Of a stretch of 25,656 nt of DNA, positions 1 through 6,945 are shown piece after piece. The stretch comes from an uncultured Lachnospiraceae bacterium (lineage in GTDB: Bacteria; Bacillota_A; Clostridia; Lachnospirales; Lachnospiraceae). The DNA lies in assembly GCA_905207905.1 (NCBI GenBank), contig CAJLNC010000032.1:1-25656 (forward strand). The letters run 5' to 3'. A program made the translations under genes and the position numbers. The notes beneath the pieces were generated by a model. The model saw only the letters and a list, made by a program, of their open reading frames with translations. It searched no databases and was not told the DNA's origin. Positions within the stretch are counted from its first letter, which is position 1. Each line of letters starts with the position of its first letter.

Positions 1-74
1 CTCATTACCGTAAAATTCTTAGTTCTCTCTACACGAAAAATCTGTGCCATGCTCCCCACTTCCTTTCCAGACAG

Positions 75-110
75 AAAAAGACGCAAGCCATATTCTTATG
101 ACTCACGCCT
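75..110 (-). terminator. Intrinsic terminator after the ORF6N gene
   Basis: On the minus strand a 13-pair stem (AGGCGTGAGTCAT with AGACGCAAGCCAT as its partner arm, including several G-T pairs) closes a 6-nt loop and is followed by TTTTT. It begins about 20 nt past the stop codon of the gene ending at 130, which is the expected place for its terminator. Confidence 0.6.
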
Positions 111-129
111 TTCTGCATAACTTACTTTT

Positions 130-1086
130 CTATTCTTCTGTTTCCAATTCCAATCTCTGTAAAATATCTCTTACAATACCTGCATCTTCAATCAGATTAA
201 TTCCAAAACATTTTTTACCTGCATCCTTCAAAGACGCACCCACATGATATGCTTTCGTTTTATCAAGAATTAAAAAACGATCATGAAATGCTCTTGTGTA
301 CTTCACATCCAGTTTAGGATACTGTGCATTAAAGTTATCTACATCTGTTTGAGATAATTTTGTCCGTTGCTGTGTATAAACTGTCACCGCCACATTTTCT
401 TTCTTCTTTGACAAAATATTTAATGTTCCTACATCCACATATCCATCTACCAGAACAATTTCCATTTCTGCTTTCTGAATCAGTCCTATCAATAAGCTGA
501 ATGCATCATATATCTGACCATCAAAAAATATCTTTTGATTAGACTCCTCATGATCTGATATGTACTCAAAAATCTGTTCCAGTTTTTCATCTGTCTTTTT
601 CTGATATTCCAGTTGTTTTAGCTCAACGTTACTAATCCTTTCAAACAAAAGTGCATTGTTGGCTATAAACCGTCGCATTTCTACAAATGCACGCATAATA
701 CCTATACTTACATTAATTGCCACCTCACTATGCAATACACTTGCAAGCATGGATATTCCCTGCTCTGTAAATACATACGGTAATGTACGTCTGCCACCAT
801 AACCATTTTCTGTTCCACTGCCATTTGAGATGCCAAATTGGCATTTCAAGTTTTCATATTCATCTTTTGTAAGCTGAAATCGAAAATCTTCTGGAAATCT
901 GGCAATATTTCTTTTAACGGCTCTGTTTAACGCTCCCGTTTCTACCTGATAAAGCATTGCCAGATCACTATCCACCATGACTTGTTTGTTTCTTACTACA
1001 TAAATCAGATTTTCAACGTCCGGTGGCATGATTTCAACTATTTGTGTTTCCACTGGTTCCATTTCTCTTACTTTCTGATCCGCCAT
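130..1086 (-). CDS. ORF6N-domain protein with C-terminal PLD-like module
   Basis: The 318-residue protein has an N-terminal ORF6N domain (about residues 22-115), a DNA-binding domain common in phage and mobile-element proteins, recognised by VMVDSDLAMLYQVET, the FPEDFRFQLTKDEYENLKCQ block and LPYVFTEQGISMLASVL. A helical linker (about 135-185) follows, rich in Glu and Lys. The C-terminal third contains HDRFLILD (268-275) and GASLKDAGKK (283-292), which resembles a single phospholipase-D-type HxK/D half-site with Arg in place of Lys; such modules act as dimers in nucleases or degenerate in effectors. The ATG at 1086 is chosen because AGAGGAGA lies 5 nt upstream; a TTG at 1128 is in frame but falls inside the leader palindrome. 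Function is unproven: autoregulator, phage-derived factor or defence effector are all possible. Confidence 0.8.
   Translation of the reverse strand: MADQKVREMEPVETQIVEIMPPDVENLIYVVRNKQVMVDSDLAMLYQVETGALNRAVKRNIARFPEDFRFQLTKDEYENLKCQFGISNGSGTENGYGGRRTLPYVFTEQGISMLASVLHSEVAINVSIGIMRAFVEMRRFIANNALLFERISNVELKQLEYQKKTDEKLEQIFEYISDHEESNQKIFFDGQIYDAFSLLIGLIQKAEMEIVLVDGYVDVGTLNILSKKKENVAVTVYTQQRTKLSQTDVDNFNAQYPKLDVKYTRAFHDRFLILDKTKAYHVGASLKDAGKKCFGINLIEDAGIVRDILQRLELETEE
822..852. repeat. Internal copy of the leader palindrome
   Basis: Inside the ORF6N gene, TTGAGATGCCA-AAT-TGGCATTTCAA (825-849) forms an 11-bp inverted repeat with one G-T position. Aligned with the leader palindrome at 1101-1131 it matches 26 of 31 positions. 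In the protein it encodes residues 80-88, LKCQFGISN, a conserved part of ORF6N domains. Confidence 0.75.
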
Positions 1087-1100
1087 TCCATCTCCTCTAT

Positions 1101-1131
1101 AACTTGAAATGCCAGACTGGCATTTCAAGTT
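1101..1131. promoter_or_regulatory. Perfect 31-bp inverted repeat in the ORF6N leader
   Basis: Two exact 14-nt arms, AACTTGAAATGCCA and TGGCATTTCAAGTT, flank the trinucleotide GAC. The site sits 14 nt upstream of the start codon and directly upstream of the ribosome binding site on the minus strand. It could be an operator in DNA or a hairpin in the mRNA. No clear -10/-35 pair was found upstream of it. Confidence 0.75.
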
Positions 1132-1228
1132 ACTTTACCGCACAATCATTTCTTATGAGTTCCCAAAATCCATGTTCCCATTTTTCCCTATTTTTCTCAT
1201 TCTGCCTACTGCTATTTTTCATACAATA

Positions 1229-1253
1229 ATGAGGTCGCAATCCACGACCTCAT
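1229..1253 (-). terminator. Hairpin after tnpV
   Basis: A perfect 9-bp stem (ATGAGGTCG / CGACCTCAT) with a 7-nt loop lies just downstream of the TnpV stop codon. The following minus-strand sequence TATTGTATG is only weakly U-rich, so termination may be partial. Confidence 0.5.
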
Positions 1254-1262
1254 CACCTTCAT

Positions 1263-1610
1263 TTAAACATAAATCAATTCATTGAGAATAATCTCTTCTG
1301 CAATTGCTTTGTGTTGATTAGCAGCTCTTACCCAGGCAATCTGATCTTTCTCTTTATCCGGCAATGGTTCTTTTTCTTCTAACTGTTTCAGTATTACCTC
1401 TTCCCGTTCTCTGGCTGCCTTGTCCACTTCCAGAAGATGCTCTCCAATGGTATCCTGTAAAAGCATCACCTGATAGGTTGAATTTCGATGATTCTTCAGA
1501 TAATCTCTGCGAAGAAAACCATACTTGCCAAGTTGCTCCATCTGCTCACCGGATTTATAGGTGAGATTCGGGATCAGATATCCATTTACATTTGTATACG
1601 TTAATTTCAT
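1263..1610 (-). CDS. TnpV-family transposon-encoded protein
   Basis: The product of about 115 residues matches the TnpV family found on Tn4451-like and other mobilizable elements of Clostridia. The N-terminus MKLTYTNVNGYLIPNLTY, the motif YGFLRRDYLKNH and the C-terminal pattern DQIAWVRAANQHKAIAEEIILNELIY are characteristic. TnpV is a small, highly charged helical protein whose role in transposition is not established. The ATG at 1610 is preferred because GGAGAG lies 10 nt upstream and family members start with MKLTY; an in-frame ATG at 1628 adds six residues but has a poorer site. No tnpX-type recombinase or other transposon gene lies nearby, so this looks like a stray cargo gene or remnant. 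It shares strand and AT-rich composition with the ORF6N gene. Confidence 0.75.
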   Translation of the reverse strand: MKLTYTNVNGYLIPNLTYKSGEQMEQLGKYGFLRRDYLKNHRNSTYQVMLLQDTIGEHLLEVDKAAREREEVILKQLEEKEPLPDKEKDQIAWVRAANQHKAIAEEIILNELIYV

Positions 1611-1628
1611 TTTATTAGCACTCTCCAT

Positions 1629-1879
1629 TTCTCATCATTTTTTGACCACAAATTTACGACATTTACGACAAATCTGACACTGCTTTACAATACCAGACAA
1701 AATGACTGATGCCCCGGAAAGCCTGTAAAACAGGCACTTCTAGGATACACAAGACAGGACAAAAATCGACTTCCATTATCAAGAGGTGAGTGCTAATTTA
1801 ATTGTGAAGATTTTGTGAGCAGTTTTAGGAGAATTAGGGAACGCGGATTCTTACATTTTTATAAAGATCCTGCCTCCTA
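1629..1879. other. Gene-free segment at the edge of the accessory region
   Basis: No gene is supported here. It holds a tandem duplication of ATTTACGAC (1652-1660 and 1661-1669) and a small hairpin GCCTGT-AAA-ACAGGC (1721-1735). Reading frames across it are broken by stops. It separates TnpV from the core-like cls gene and could contain the boundary of a former mobile element; this is inference only. Confidence 0.4.
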
Positions 1880-1908
1880 TTGCAGGGGAGAGTTTCCTGA
1901 GCTATACT
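1880..1908 (+). promoter_or_regulatory. Sigma-70 type promoter of cls
   Basis: TTGCAG (1880-1885), a 17-bp spacer and TATACT (1903-1908) predict a start near 1915, about 50 nt before the chosen cls start codon. This placement argues against the upstream in-frame GTG at 1815 as the start. Confidence 0.6.
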
Positions 1909-1964
1909 GTACTTTAAAGAGAATGCCTCAGGAACAATTCCGGGCAGATTGGGAGGTAGTACGG

Positions 1965-3602
1965 ATGAACAAGATTATACGCAGAATATTGGCCATTATC
2001 CCGGCAGTTCTTGTACAGGTACTCTGGATTATGCTGCTAATGAACTGGCTGGCACCCTGGGCGGCAGTGATTGAGCTGGTACTGGCGATTTTGTCTCTGC
2101 TTTTTGTGCTGTACATGATCACAAAGCGGGGAGAGGGAACCTACAAAATGCTGTGGCTGCTGGTCATCATGGCATTTCCTCTGGCGGGAGCTTTGCTGTA
2201 TCTGATTTTTGGAACGGATCATACAAAGCGTCCGCTGCAGAAAAAATTGGATACGGTACGGGAATTCGCTCTTCAGCCCTCTGGGGGAACCGAAAATCTG
2301 GATGAGGAAGTTCCCAGACTGGCCCAGACTTTCCGGTATGTGGAACGGATGACAGGATTTCCGGTGTGTGAGAATCAGACGGCGGACTATTTTCCGTTGG
2401 GGGATGATATGTTCCCCTCGATTCTGGAAGATTTGAAGAAAGCAGAGAAGTACATTTTTCTGGAATATTTTATTGTGGAACATGGCGTGATGCTGGACAA
2501 TATAGTGGATATTCTGGCTCAAAAAGTGAAAGAAGGAGTGGATGTTCGTTTCATGTATGATGATCTGGGAAGCCTTTCTACTTTTTCAGCGGAGGATGTG
2601 CGCAAACTGAAAGAGAAAGGGCTTCACTGTATTTCCTTTAATCCCATGGTCTTCCTGAAGGGAACCCTGAATTACCGGGATCACAGGAAGATGCTGATCA
2701 TTGACGGCAGAGTGGCTTACAGCGGCGGGGTCAACCTGGCAGACGAATATATTAACCGATATGAAAAATACGGTCACTGGAAGGATGTGGGTTTGCGCCT
2801 TACCGGGCCGGCAGTTCAGAATTATACCCTGATGTTCCTGCGATTCTGGAATGCTTTTTCTGAGGAACCGATTCAGTGGGGACAGAAGGACGGCTCCGTC
2901 TGTATGGAGGATCTGAAACTGAAGTTGGCTGATACCAGGGAAACCAAGAGCCTGGAGACAAGGGAGAAGCCAAAACAGGCAGAGGAAACAGAATTTTCAG
3001 AAGGCGAAACAAGCCAGAACAAATCAGGGGCAGGGAAACCCCATTCTGTATCGGATGGTTATGTTCTTTCCTATTATGATTCTCCTCTTGGAGAGCAGGC
3101 GGTAAGCAACGAGCTGTACATTGAGCTTTTGTCCCAGGCAAAAGAGTACGCCTATTTTTATACCCCCTATCTGCTTCTGGGAGATGCGCTTTTGGATGCT
3201 TTTGTCCGGGCAGCTCACCGGGGCGTAGATGTGAGAATCTTTATGCCGGGCATTCCCGACAAAAAGCTGGTGTTCCGTATGTCTCACAGCTTTTATCCGG
3301 TGCTTCTGGAGGCGGGTGTCAGGATTTACGAATATACGCCTGGATTTCTTCATGCCAAGGGATGTGTTATTGACGATGTGGTGGGGACGGTGGGAACTGT
3401 GAACTTAGACTACCGAAGTTTGTACCTTCACTTTGAAAACAACTCCCTGTTCTACAAGGCTTCGATTTTGCAGGATATTAAGGCTGATTTTCTGGATACG
3501 CAGAGCAAGAGCCGGGAGATGATCCTGGGGCAGAACGTCAAGCTTACTTTCTGGAGCTGGATCTTTGACGGGATACTGCGAATCTTTGCGCCGCTGTGCT
3601 GA
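1965..3602 (+). CDS. cls: Cardiolipin synthase (phospholipase D family)
   Basis: The 545-residue membrane enzyme joins two phosphatidylglycerol molecules to form cardiolipin and glycerol. Hydrophobic segments at about residues 8-50 and 62-83 form the N-terminal anchor. Two PLD domains each carry an HxK(x)4D motif: HRKMLIID at 240-247, followed by GGVNLADEYI, and HAKGCVID at 463-470, followed by GTVNLDYRS. The start ATG at 1965 has GGGAGGT at 1951-1957 and a promoter just upstream; an in-frame GTG at 1815 would add 50 residues with no signal. The protein is longer than a typical bacterial enzyme of about 480-510 residues because a charged, low-complexity insert (about 310-362) separates the two domains. 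It appears to be monocistronic. Confidence 0.93.
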   Translation: MNKIIRRILAIIPAVLVQVLWIMLLMNWLAPWAAVIELVLAILSLLFVLYMITKRGEGTYKMLWLLVIMAFPLAGALLYLIFGTDHTKRPLQKKLDTVREFALQPSGGTENLDEEVPRLAQTFRYVERMTGFPVCENQTADYFPLGDDMFPSILEDLKKAEKYIFLEYFIVEHGVMLDNIVDILAQKVKEGVDVRFMYDDLGSLSTFSAEDVRKLKEKGLHCISFNPMVFLKGTLNYRDHRKMLIIDGRVAYSGGVNLADEYINRYEKYGHWKDVGLRLTGPAVQNYTLMFLRFWNAFSEEPIQWGQKDGSVCMEDLKLKLADTRETKSLETREKPKQAEETEFSEGETSQNKSGAGKPHSVSDGYVLSYYDSPLGEQAVSNELYIELLSQAKEYAYFYTPYLLLGDALLDAFVRAAHRGVDVRIFMPGIPDKKLVFRMSHSFYPVLLEAGVRIYEYTPGFLHAKGCVIDDVVGTVGTVNLDYRSLYLHFENNSLFYKASILQDIKADFLDTQSKSREMILGQNVKLTFWSWIFDGILRIFAPLC

Positions 3603-3646
3603 GCATTCCAAGTTTTTTATACAAGGTCTGTAATAGTAAAAACTTC

Positions 3647-3674
3647 TTGCATCATCACGCCAGTATGTTATAAT
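3647..3674 (+). promoter_or_regulatory. Extended -10 promoter of the GntR gene
   Basis: TTGCAT (3647-3652), a 16-bp spacer and TATAAT (3669-3674) preceded by TGT form an extended -10 promoter. The predicted start is near 3681, leaving a leader of about 90 nt. Confidence 0.65.
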
Positions 3675-3695
3675 GAAAATAGTTAATGATATAAT

Positions 3696-3709
3696 GTTAT
3701 GACAATAAC
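3696..3709. promoter_or_regulatory. Possible GntR operator
   Basis: GTTAT-GACA-ATAAC is a perfect inverted repeat with a 4-nt centre located about 15 nt past the predicted transcription start. Its size suits GntR-family dimers, so autoregulation is plausible, but no family consensus was matched. Confidence 0.35.
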
Positions 3710-3772
3710 GTTTATTCCAAAGCTATTTTAGAGATACAATCTATGTTAAAAAGCGGCTGATGTGAGGTGACT

Positions 3773-4534
3773 ATGTTTTTAGAGGGCAAGATATTGGATA
3801 AGCGGGTTCCCATACCGCTGTACTTTCAGTTGAAGGAACTGATTGTAGAAGAGATCAAGAGCGGCAAATATGAGGTGGACAGTCTTATTCCTACAGAGAA
3901 GGAACTGAGTGAGCAATTTGATATCAGCAGGACTACCGTGCGGCAGGCAGTGACCGAGTTGGTGCAGGAGGGATGGCTGTATCGTATCAAGAGCAAAGGG
4001 ACTTTTGTCGCAAGGCAGAAGATCCGTCAGGATTTTCTTCAGAGACTGGAGACATTTCGGGAACAGATGGAGCGTATAGGGGTGAAGCCAAGCACGCAGG
4101 TGTTGGAATTTAAGCGGATGAAGGCATCCAAAGAGGTGGCTGAGAATCTTCAGCTTCAGGAAGGGGATGGAGTTTTATATTTGTTTCGCCGCCGGTTTGG
4201 AGATCAGGAACCGGTGCTGACAGTGGAAACCTATGTTCCTCTGGTAAGGTGCGCCTTTTTGGAGGGCTGTGATTTTGAGAACAGTTCCCTTTATGAAATG
4301 ATGGCAAAACAGAACGATACCAGGATTTACCGGGCCAGCCGATATGTGGAAGCAGTGGAAGCAAACGCCGGGGATGCACGGTATCTAAATATCAAGCGGG
4401 GCGCGCCTATTCAGCTGGTGCATACAGTGGGTTACACAGAGGCAGGCGTGGCGGTGGAGTATTCGATTGCCAGATACCGGGGGGATATGAGCCGCTTCCA
4501 GCTGGACGTATATGTGGATGCAGGAAAACGGTAG
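3773..4534 (+). CDS. GntR-family transcriptional regulator, HutC/UTRA type
   Basis: The 253-residue protein has an N-terminal winged helix-turn-helix of the GntR family (about residues 10-78), seen as IPLYFQLKELIVEEIKSGKY, PTEKELSEQFDISRTTVRQA and the wing RIKSKGTFVA. The C-terminal UTRA effector-binding domain (about 90-250) shows LYLFRRRFGDQEPVLTVETYVP and VEYSIARYRGDMSRFQ. Such proteins bind DNA as dimers and release it on binding a small metabolite, often a sugar phosphate or amino sugar. ATG at 3773 is preferred because the GTG at 3767 is part of the GAGGTGA binding site. It is monocistronic, and the neighbouring genes do not reveal its ligand. Confidence 0.9.
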   Translation: MFLEGKILDKRVPIPLYFQLKELIVEEIKSGKYEVDSLIPTEKELSEQFDISRTTVRQAVTELVQEGWLYRIKSKGTFVARQKIRQDFLQRLETFREQMERIGVKPSTQVLEFKRMKASKEVAENLQLQEGDGVLYLFRRRFGDQEPVLTVETYVPLVRCAFLEGCDFENSSLYEMMAKQNDTRIYRASRYVEAVEANAGDARYLNIKRGAPIQLVHTVGYTEAGVAVEYSIARYRGDMSRFQLDVYVDAGKR

Positions 4535-4568
4535 CGTACAGAGAATGGAATAAGGATGGACAGAAAGG

Positions 4569-4677
4569 GATGCTGCAAAATGCGGATCTCGGCTCAGTTT
4601 CGGTGTGTTTTTCCAGAAAACAGATAGGTTTCGGAGAAAATCACCGGAAAGGGGAGCCGGAGGTGTTTTGCAGCATC
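4569..4677. repeat. Nested inverted-repeat element (terminator, RNA or MITE-like)
   Basis: The ends are a perfect 12-bp inverted repeat: GATGCTGCAAAA (4569-4580) and TTTTGCAGCATC (4666-4677). Inside is a second pair, CGGCTC (4590-4595) with GAGCCG (4654-4659), and inside that an imperfect stem of about 12 of 15 pairs (4600-4614 with 4633-4647), leaving an 18-nt apical loop. Additionally GAAAACAGA (4617-4625) in the loop can pair with TCTGTTTTC (4678-4686) just beyond the element, an alternative structure. It is too large for an ordinary terminator. Confidence 0.6.
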
Positions 4678-4715
4678 TCTGTTTTCTATCTGCGGGCAAT
4701 GGGGCGGGATAATAG

Positions 4716-4756
4716 GTGACCTAGTCACAGAAGGAAAGTCTTGCTTTTGTTATACT
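4716..4756 (+). promoter_or_regulatory. Candidate activator-dependent promoter of the rhodanese operon
   Basis: A TATACT box (4751-4756) has no good -35 hexamer at the right distance. GTGAC-CTA-GTCAC (4716-4728), palindromic except at its central triplet, is centred about 41 nt upstream of the predicted start, where class II activators of the CRP/FNR type bind. The spacing between half-sites is shorter than the classic TGTGA-N6-TCACA, so the protein is unknown. Confidence 0.35.
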
Positions 4757-4785
4757 TACTTCAACAAATAAGGGAGGAACCAGAA

Positions 4786-4830
4786 ATGGCGGTAAAGGGG
4801 ACAGGAAAATTAAAAGAGAACAGATTGTAA
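4786..4830 (+). CDS. Possible 14-residue leader peptide
   Basis: ATG at 4786 follows GGGAGG with 8-nt spacing and opens a frame of 14 codons (MAVKGTGKLKENRL) ending at TAA. It lies between the promoter and the rhodanese start. The strong binding site is the main reason to list it. No run of regulatory codons is seen, so it may be non-functional. Confidence 0.3.
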   Translation: MAVKGTGKLKENRL

Positions 4831-4859
4831 AAAAGAGTGAAAGACAGGAGGAGAATGAA

Positions 4860-5198
4860 ATGTTTTCTATGAACTTTTTTAATAGAGGCGGTCTTTTTAA
4901 AACTATGGATATTAATCAGGGAGTAAAAGATTATGGTGCTACTCCGGGGGCGGTTTTGCTGGATGTGCGCACTCCGGAGGAATATGGGGAAGGGCATATT
5001 CCGGGAAGTAAAAACATTCCCCTTCAGAAGATTCAACAGGCAGAGAGCGCTCTGGGAGCAAAAGAGAGGGCGCTGTTTGTATACTGTCATTCCGGGGCAA
5101 GGAGCAGCCAGGCAGTAAGGACGCTGCAGCATATGGGCTATACGAATGTGACGAATATTGGAGGAATTGCATCTTATTCAGGAAAGGTGGTGCGCTGA
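4860..5198 (+). CDS. Single-domain rhodanese-like sulfurtransferase
   Basis: This 112-residue protein consists of one rhodanese domain. It shows the CH2A-type motif VLLDVRTPEEYGEGHIPGSKNIP (residues 32-54) and the active-site loop CHSGARS with Cys76, which would carry a persulfide. The loop of six residues after Cys is typical for sulfur rather than phosphate substrates. The domain ends with HMGYTNVTNIGGIASYSGKV. The start is supported by AGGAGG 8 nt upstream. The gene ends one nucleotide before the CoA-disulfide reductase gene, so the two form an operon, and the enzyme probably delivers or accepts persulfide sulfur for that reductase. The physiological sulfur donor is unknown. Confidence 0.92.
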   Translation: MFSMNFFNRGGLFKTMDINQGVKDYGATPGAVLLDVRTPEEYGEGHIPGSKNIPLQKIQQAESALGAKERALFVYCHSGARSSQAVRTLQHMGYTNVTNIGGIASYSGKVVR

Positions 5199-5199
5199 T

Positions 5200-6897
5200 A
5201 TGAAGGTTGTGATTGTAGGCGGTGTGGCAGGGGGCGCCACAGCAGCGGCAAGGATCCGCAGGCTGGATGAGGAGGCTCAGATCCTGGTGTTTGAGCGATC
5301 CGGTTATATTTCTTATGCAAACTGCGGTCTCCCCTATTACATTGGGGATGTGATTACAGATTCGGAAGAACTGACTCTTCAAACTCCGGAGAGCTTTTTT
5401 TCACGTTTCCGAGTGGATATGAAGGTGTACCATGAGGTCATTGCCCTTCATCCGGAGCGGAAGACGGTTTCTGTCCGAAATCTGAAGAATGGGGAGGAGT
5501 TTGAGGAGAGTTATGACAAGCTGATTCTTTCACCAGGAGCCAAACCTACCCAGCCCAGACTTCCGGGGATAGGATTAAGCCGCCTGTTTACTCTGAGAAC
5601 TGTGGAGGATACTTTTCGAATCAAAGAATACATCAGAGAAAATCATCCCAATTCGGCTGTACTGGCAGGAGGAGGCTTTATAGGCCTGGAATTGGCAGAG
5701 AATTTGCGGGAGCTGGGAATGGATGTGACCATTGTGCAGCGGCCGAAGCAGCTGATGAATCCTTTTGATCCGGATATGGCAGCCTTTATTCACAGCGAGA
5801 TGAGAAAACATGGGGTGAGGCTGGTTTTGGGGCATACTGTGGAAGGGTTTGAGGAGAAAGACGGAGGCGTGGAAGTTCTTTTGAAGGGCGAAAAACCGCT
5901 TCATGCAGATATGGTGATTTTGGCTATCGGTGTGACACCGGATACCTGGCTGGCAAAGGAAGCTGGCCTGGAGCTTGGCATTAAGGGAAGCATTGTGGTG
6001 AACGACAAAATGGAAACTTCCGTTCCGGATGTCTATGCGGTGGGGGACGCTGTGCAGGTGAAGCACTTTGTATCCGGGGAGGATGCGCTGATTTCTCTGG
6101 CAGGACCGGCCAATAAACAGGGGCGCATCGCAGCTGATAATATCTGCGGCAAGGACAGCCATTATCTTGGTTCCCAGGGCAGCAGTGTGATCAAGGTATT
6201 TGATATGACAGCGGCTGCCACAGGACTAAATGAAGGCAATGCCAGAAAAGCCGGTTTGGATACAGATAAGGTGGTACTGTCTCCCATGAGTCATGCGGGT
6301 TACTACCCGGGAGGCAAAGTGATGACCATGAAGGTGATTTTTGAGCGGGAGACTTACCGCCTGCTGGGAGCGCAGATTGTGGGCTATGAAGGGGTAGATA
6401 AGCGCATTGATGTGCTGGCGACAGCCATACATGCGGGACTGAAAGCCACACAGTTAAAGGATCTTGACCTGGCCTATGCACCGCCTTATTCTTCCGCAAA
6501 AGATCCGGTAAATATGGCTGGTTTTATGATTGATAATATTGCCAAGGGGGTGTTAAGGCAGTGGCATCTGGAGGATGATGAGAAGCTCCCAAGAGACGGC
6601 AGCGTGACTCTTTTGGATACCAGAACTCCCGGAGAATACAGTCTAGGTCACGGGGAAGGGTTTTTCAATATTCCGGTGGATGAGCTGAGAGAACGGATTT
6701 CGGAAATCAATCCTGGAAAGCCGGTGTATGTGATGTGCCAGAGCGGTCTGCGAAGCTATATTGCTTCTCGCATTTTAGCTGGAAAAGGCTTTGAAGTATA
6801 TAATTTTTCCGGAGGCTTCCGCTATTATGACGCAGTGCGCAATGACCGTTGTCTGATACAGCGGGCATCTGCCTGCGGTATGGATCAGCCGGAATAA
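5200..6897 (+). CDS. CoA-disulfide/persulfide reductase fused to rhodanese
   Basis: The 565-residue flavoprotein belongs to the CoADR-Rhd/Npsr type of pyridine nucleotide-disulfide oxidoreductases. The FAD Rossmann motif is VIVGGVAGGATAAARIRRLD (residues 4-23). The redox cysteine is Cys42 in SYANCGLPYYIGD, as in CoA-disulfide reductases that use a single cysteine. The NAD(P) motif is LAGGGFIGLELAENLRELG and the second FAD motif is VPDVYAVGDAV. A dimerisation domain follows, and a C-terminal rhodanese domain (about residues 460-545) carries LLDTRTPGEYSLGH and the active loop CQSGLRS with Cys at about 513. Enzymes of this type reduce CoA disulfide, CoA-persulfide or polysulfide with NAD(P)H. 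The ATG at 5200 lies one nucleotide after the rhodanese gene and follows GGAAAGGTGG; an in-frame ATG at 5158 would overlap that gene. Confidence 0.93.
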   Translation: MKVVIVGGVAGGATAAARIRRLDEEAQILVFERSGYISYANCGLPYYIGDVITDSEELTLQTPESFFSRFRVDMKVYHEVIALHPERKTVSVRNLKNGEEFEESYDKLILSPGAKPTQPRLPGIGLSRLFTLRTVEDTFRIKEYIRENHPNSAVLAGGGFIGLELAENLRELGMDVTIVQRPKQLMNPFDPDMAAFIHSEMRKHGVRLVLGHTVEGFEEKDGGVEVLLKGEKPLHADMVILAIGVTPDTWLAKEAGLELGIKGSIVVNDKMETSVPDVYAVGDAVQVKHFVSGEDALISLAGPANKQGRIAADNICGKDSHYLGSQGSSVIKVFDMTAAATGLNEGNARKAGLDTDKVVLSPMSHAGYYPGGKVMTMKVIFERETYRLLGAQIVGYEGVDKRIDVLATAIHAGLKATQLKDLDLAYAPPYSSAKDPVNMAGFMIDNIAKGVLRQWHLEDDEKLPRDGSVTLLDTRTPGEYSLGHGEGFFNIPVDELRERISEINPGKPVYVMCQSGLRSYIASRILAGKGFEVYNFSGGFRYYDAVRNDRCLIQRASACGMDQPE

Positions 6898-6905
6898 GAA
6901 CTATT

Positions 6906-6945
6906 AAATGGCATATGTCAAAAATATTATTGACATATGCCATTT
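6906..6945. promoter_or_regulatory. Perfect 15-bp inverted repeat overlapping a promoter
   Basis: AAATGGCATATGTCA (6906-6920) and TGACATATGCCATTT (6931-6945) are exact reverse complements separated by 10 nt. The right arm contains most of the -35 box of the promoter at 6930-6957. No T-run follows, so an operator is more likely than an intrinsic terminator, although it begins only 8 nt after the reductase stop codon and could also fold in that mRNA. Confidence 0.7.

Larger units (their letters stand above)
4535..4859. other. Regulatory and repeat-bearing intergenic stretch
   Basis: The 325 nt between the GntR gene and the rhodanese gene hold a 109-bp nested inverted-repeat element (4569-4677), an imperfect palindrome (4716-4728), a -10-like box (4751-4756) and a possible 14-codon leader ORF (4786-4830). 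No larger gene is supported. Confidence 0.6.

Noticed and set aside
1787..1795. GAGTGCTAA, the right half of a CIRCE heat-shock operator
   Set aside because: The left half TTAGCACTC is not found 9 nt upstream, so this is a chance match.
1815..1964. A 50-residue N-terminal extension of cardiolipin synthase from GTG 1815
   Set aside because: A promoter (1880-1908) and a strong binding site lie inside it, and cardiolipin synthases normally begin at the membrane anchor.
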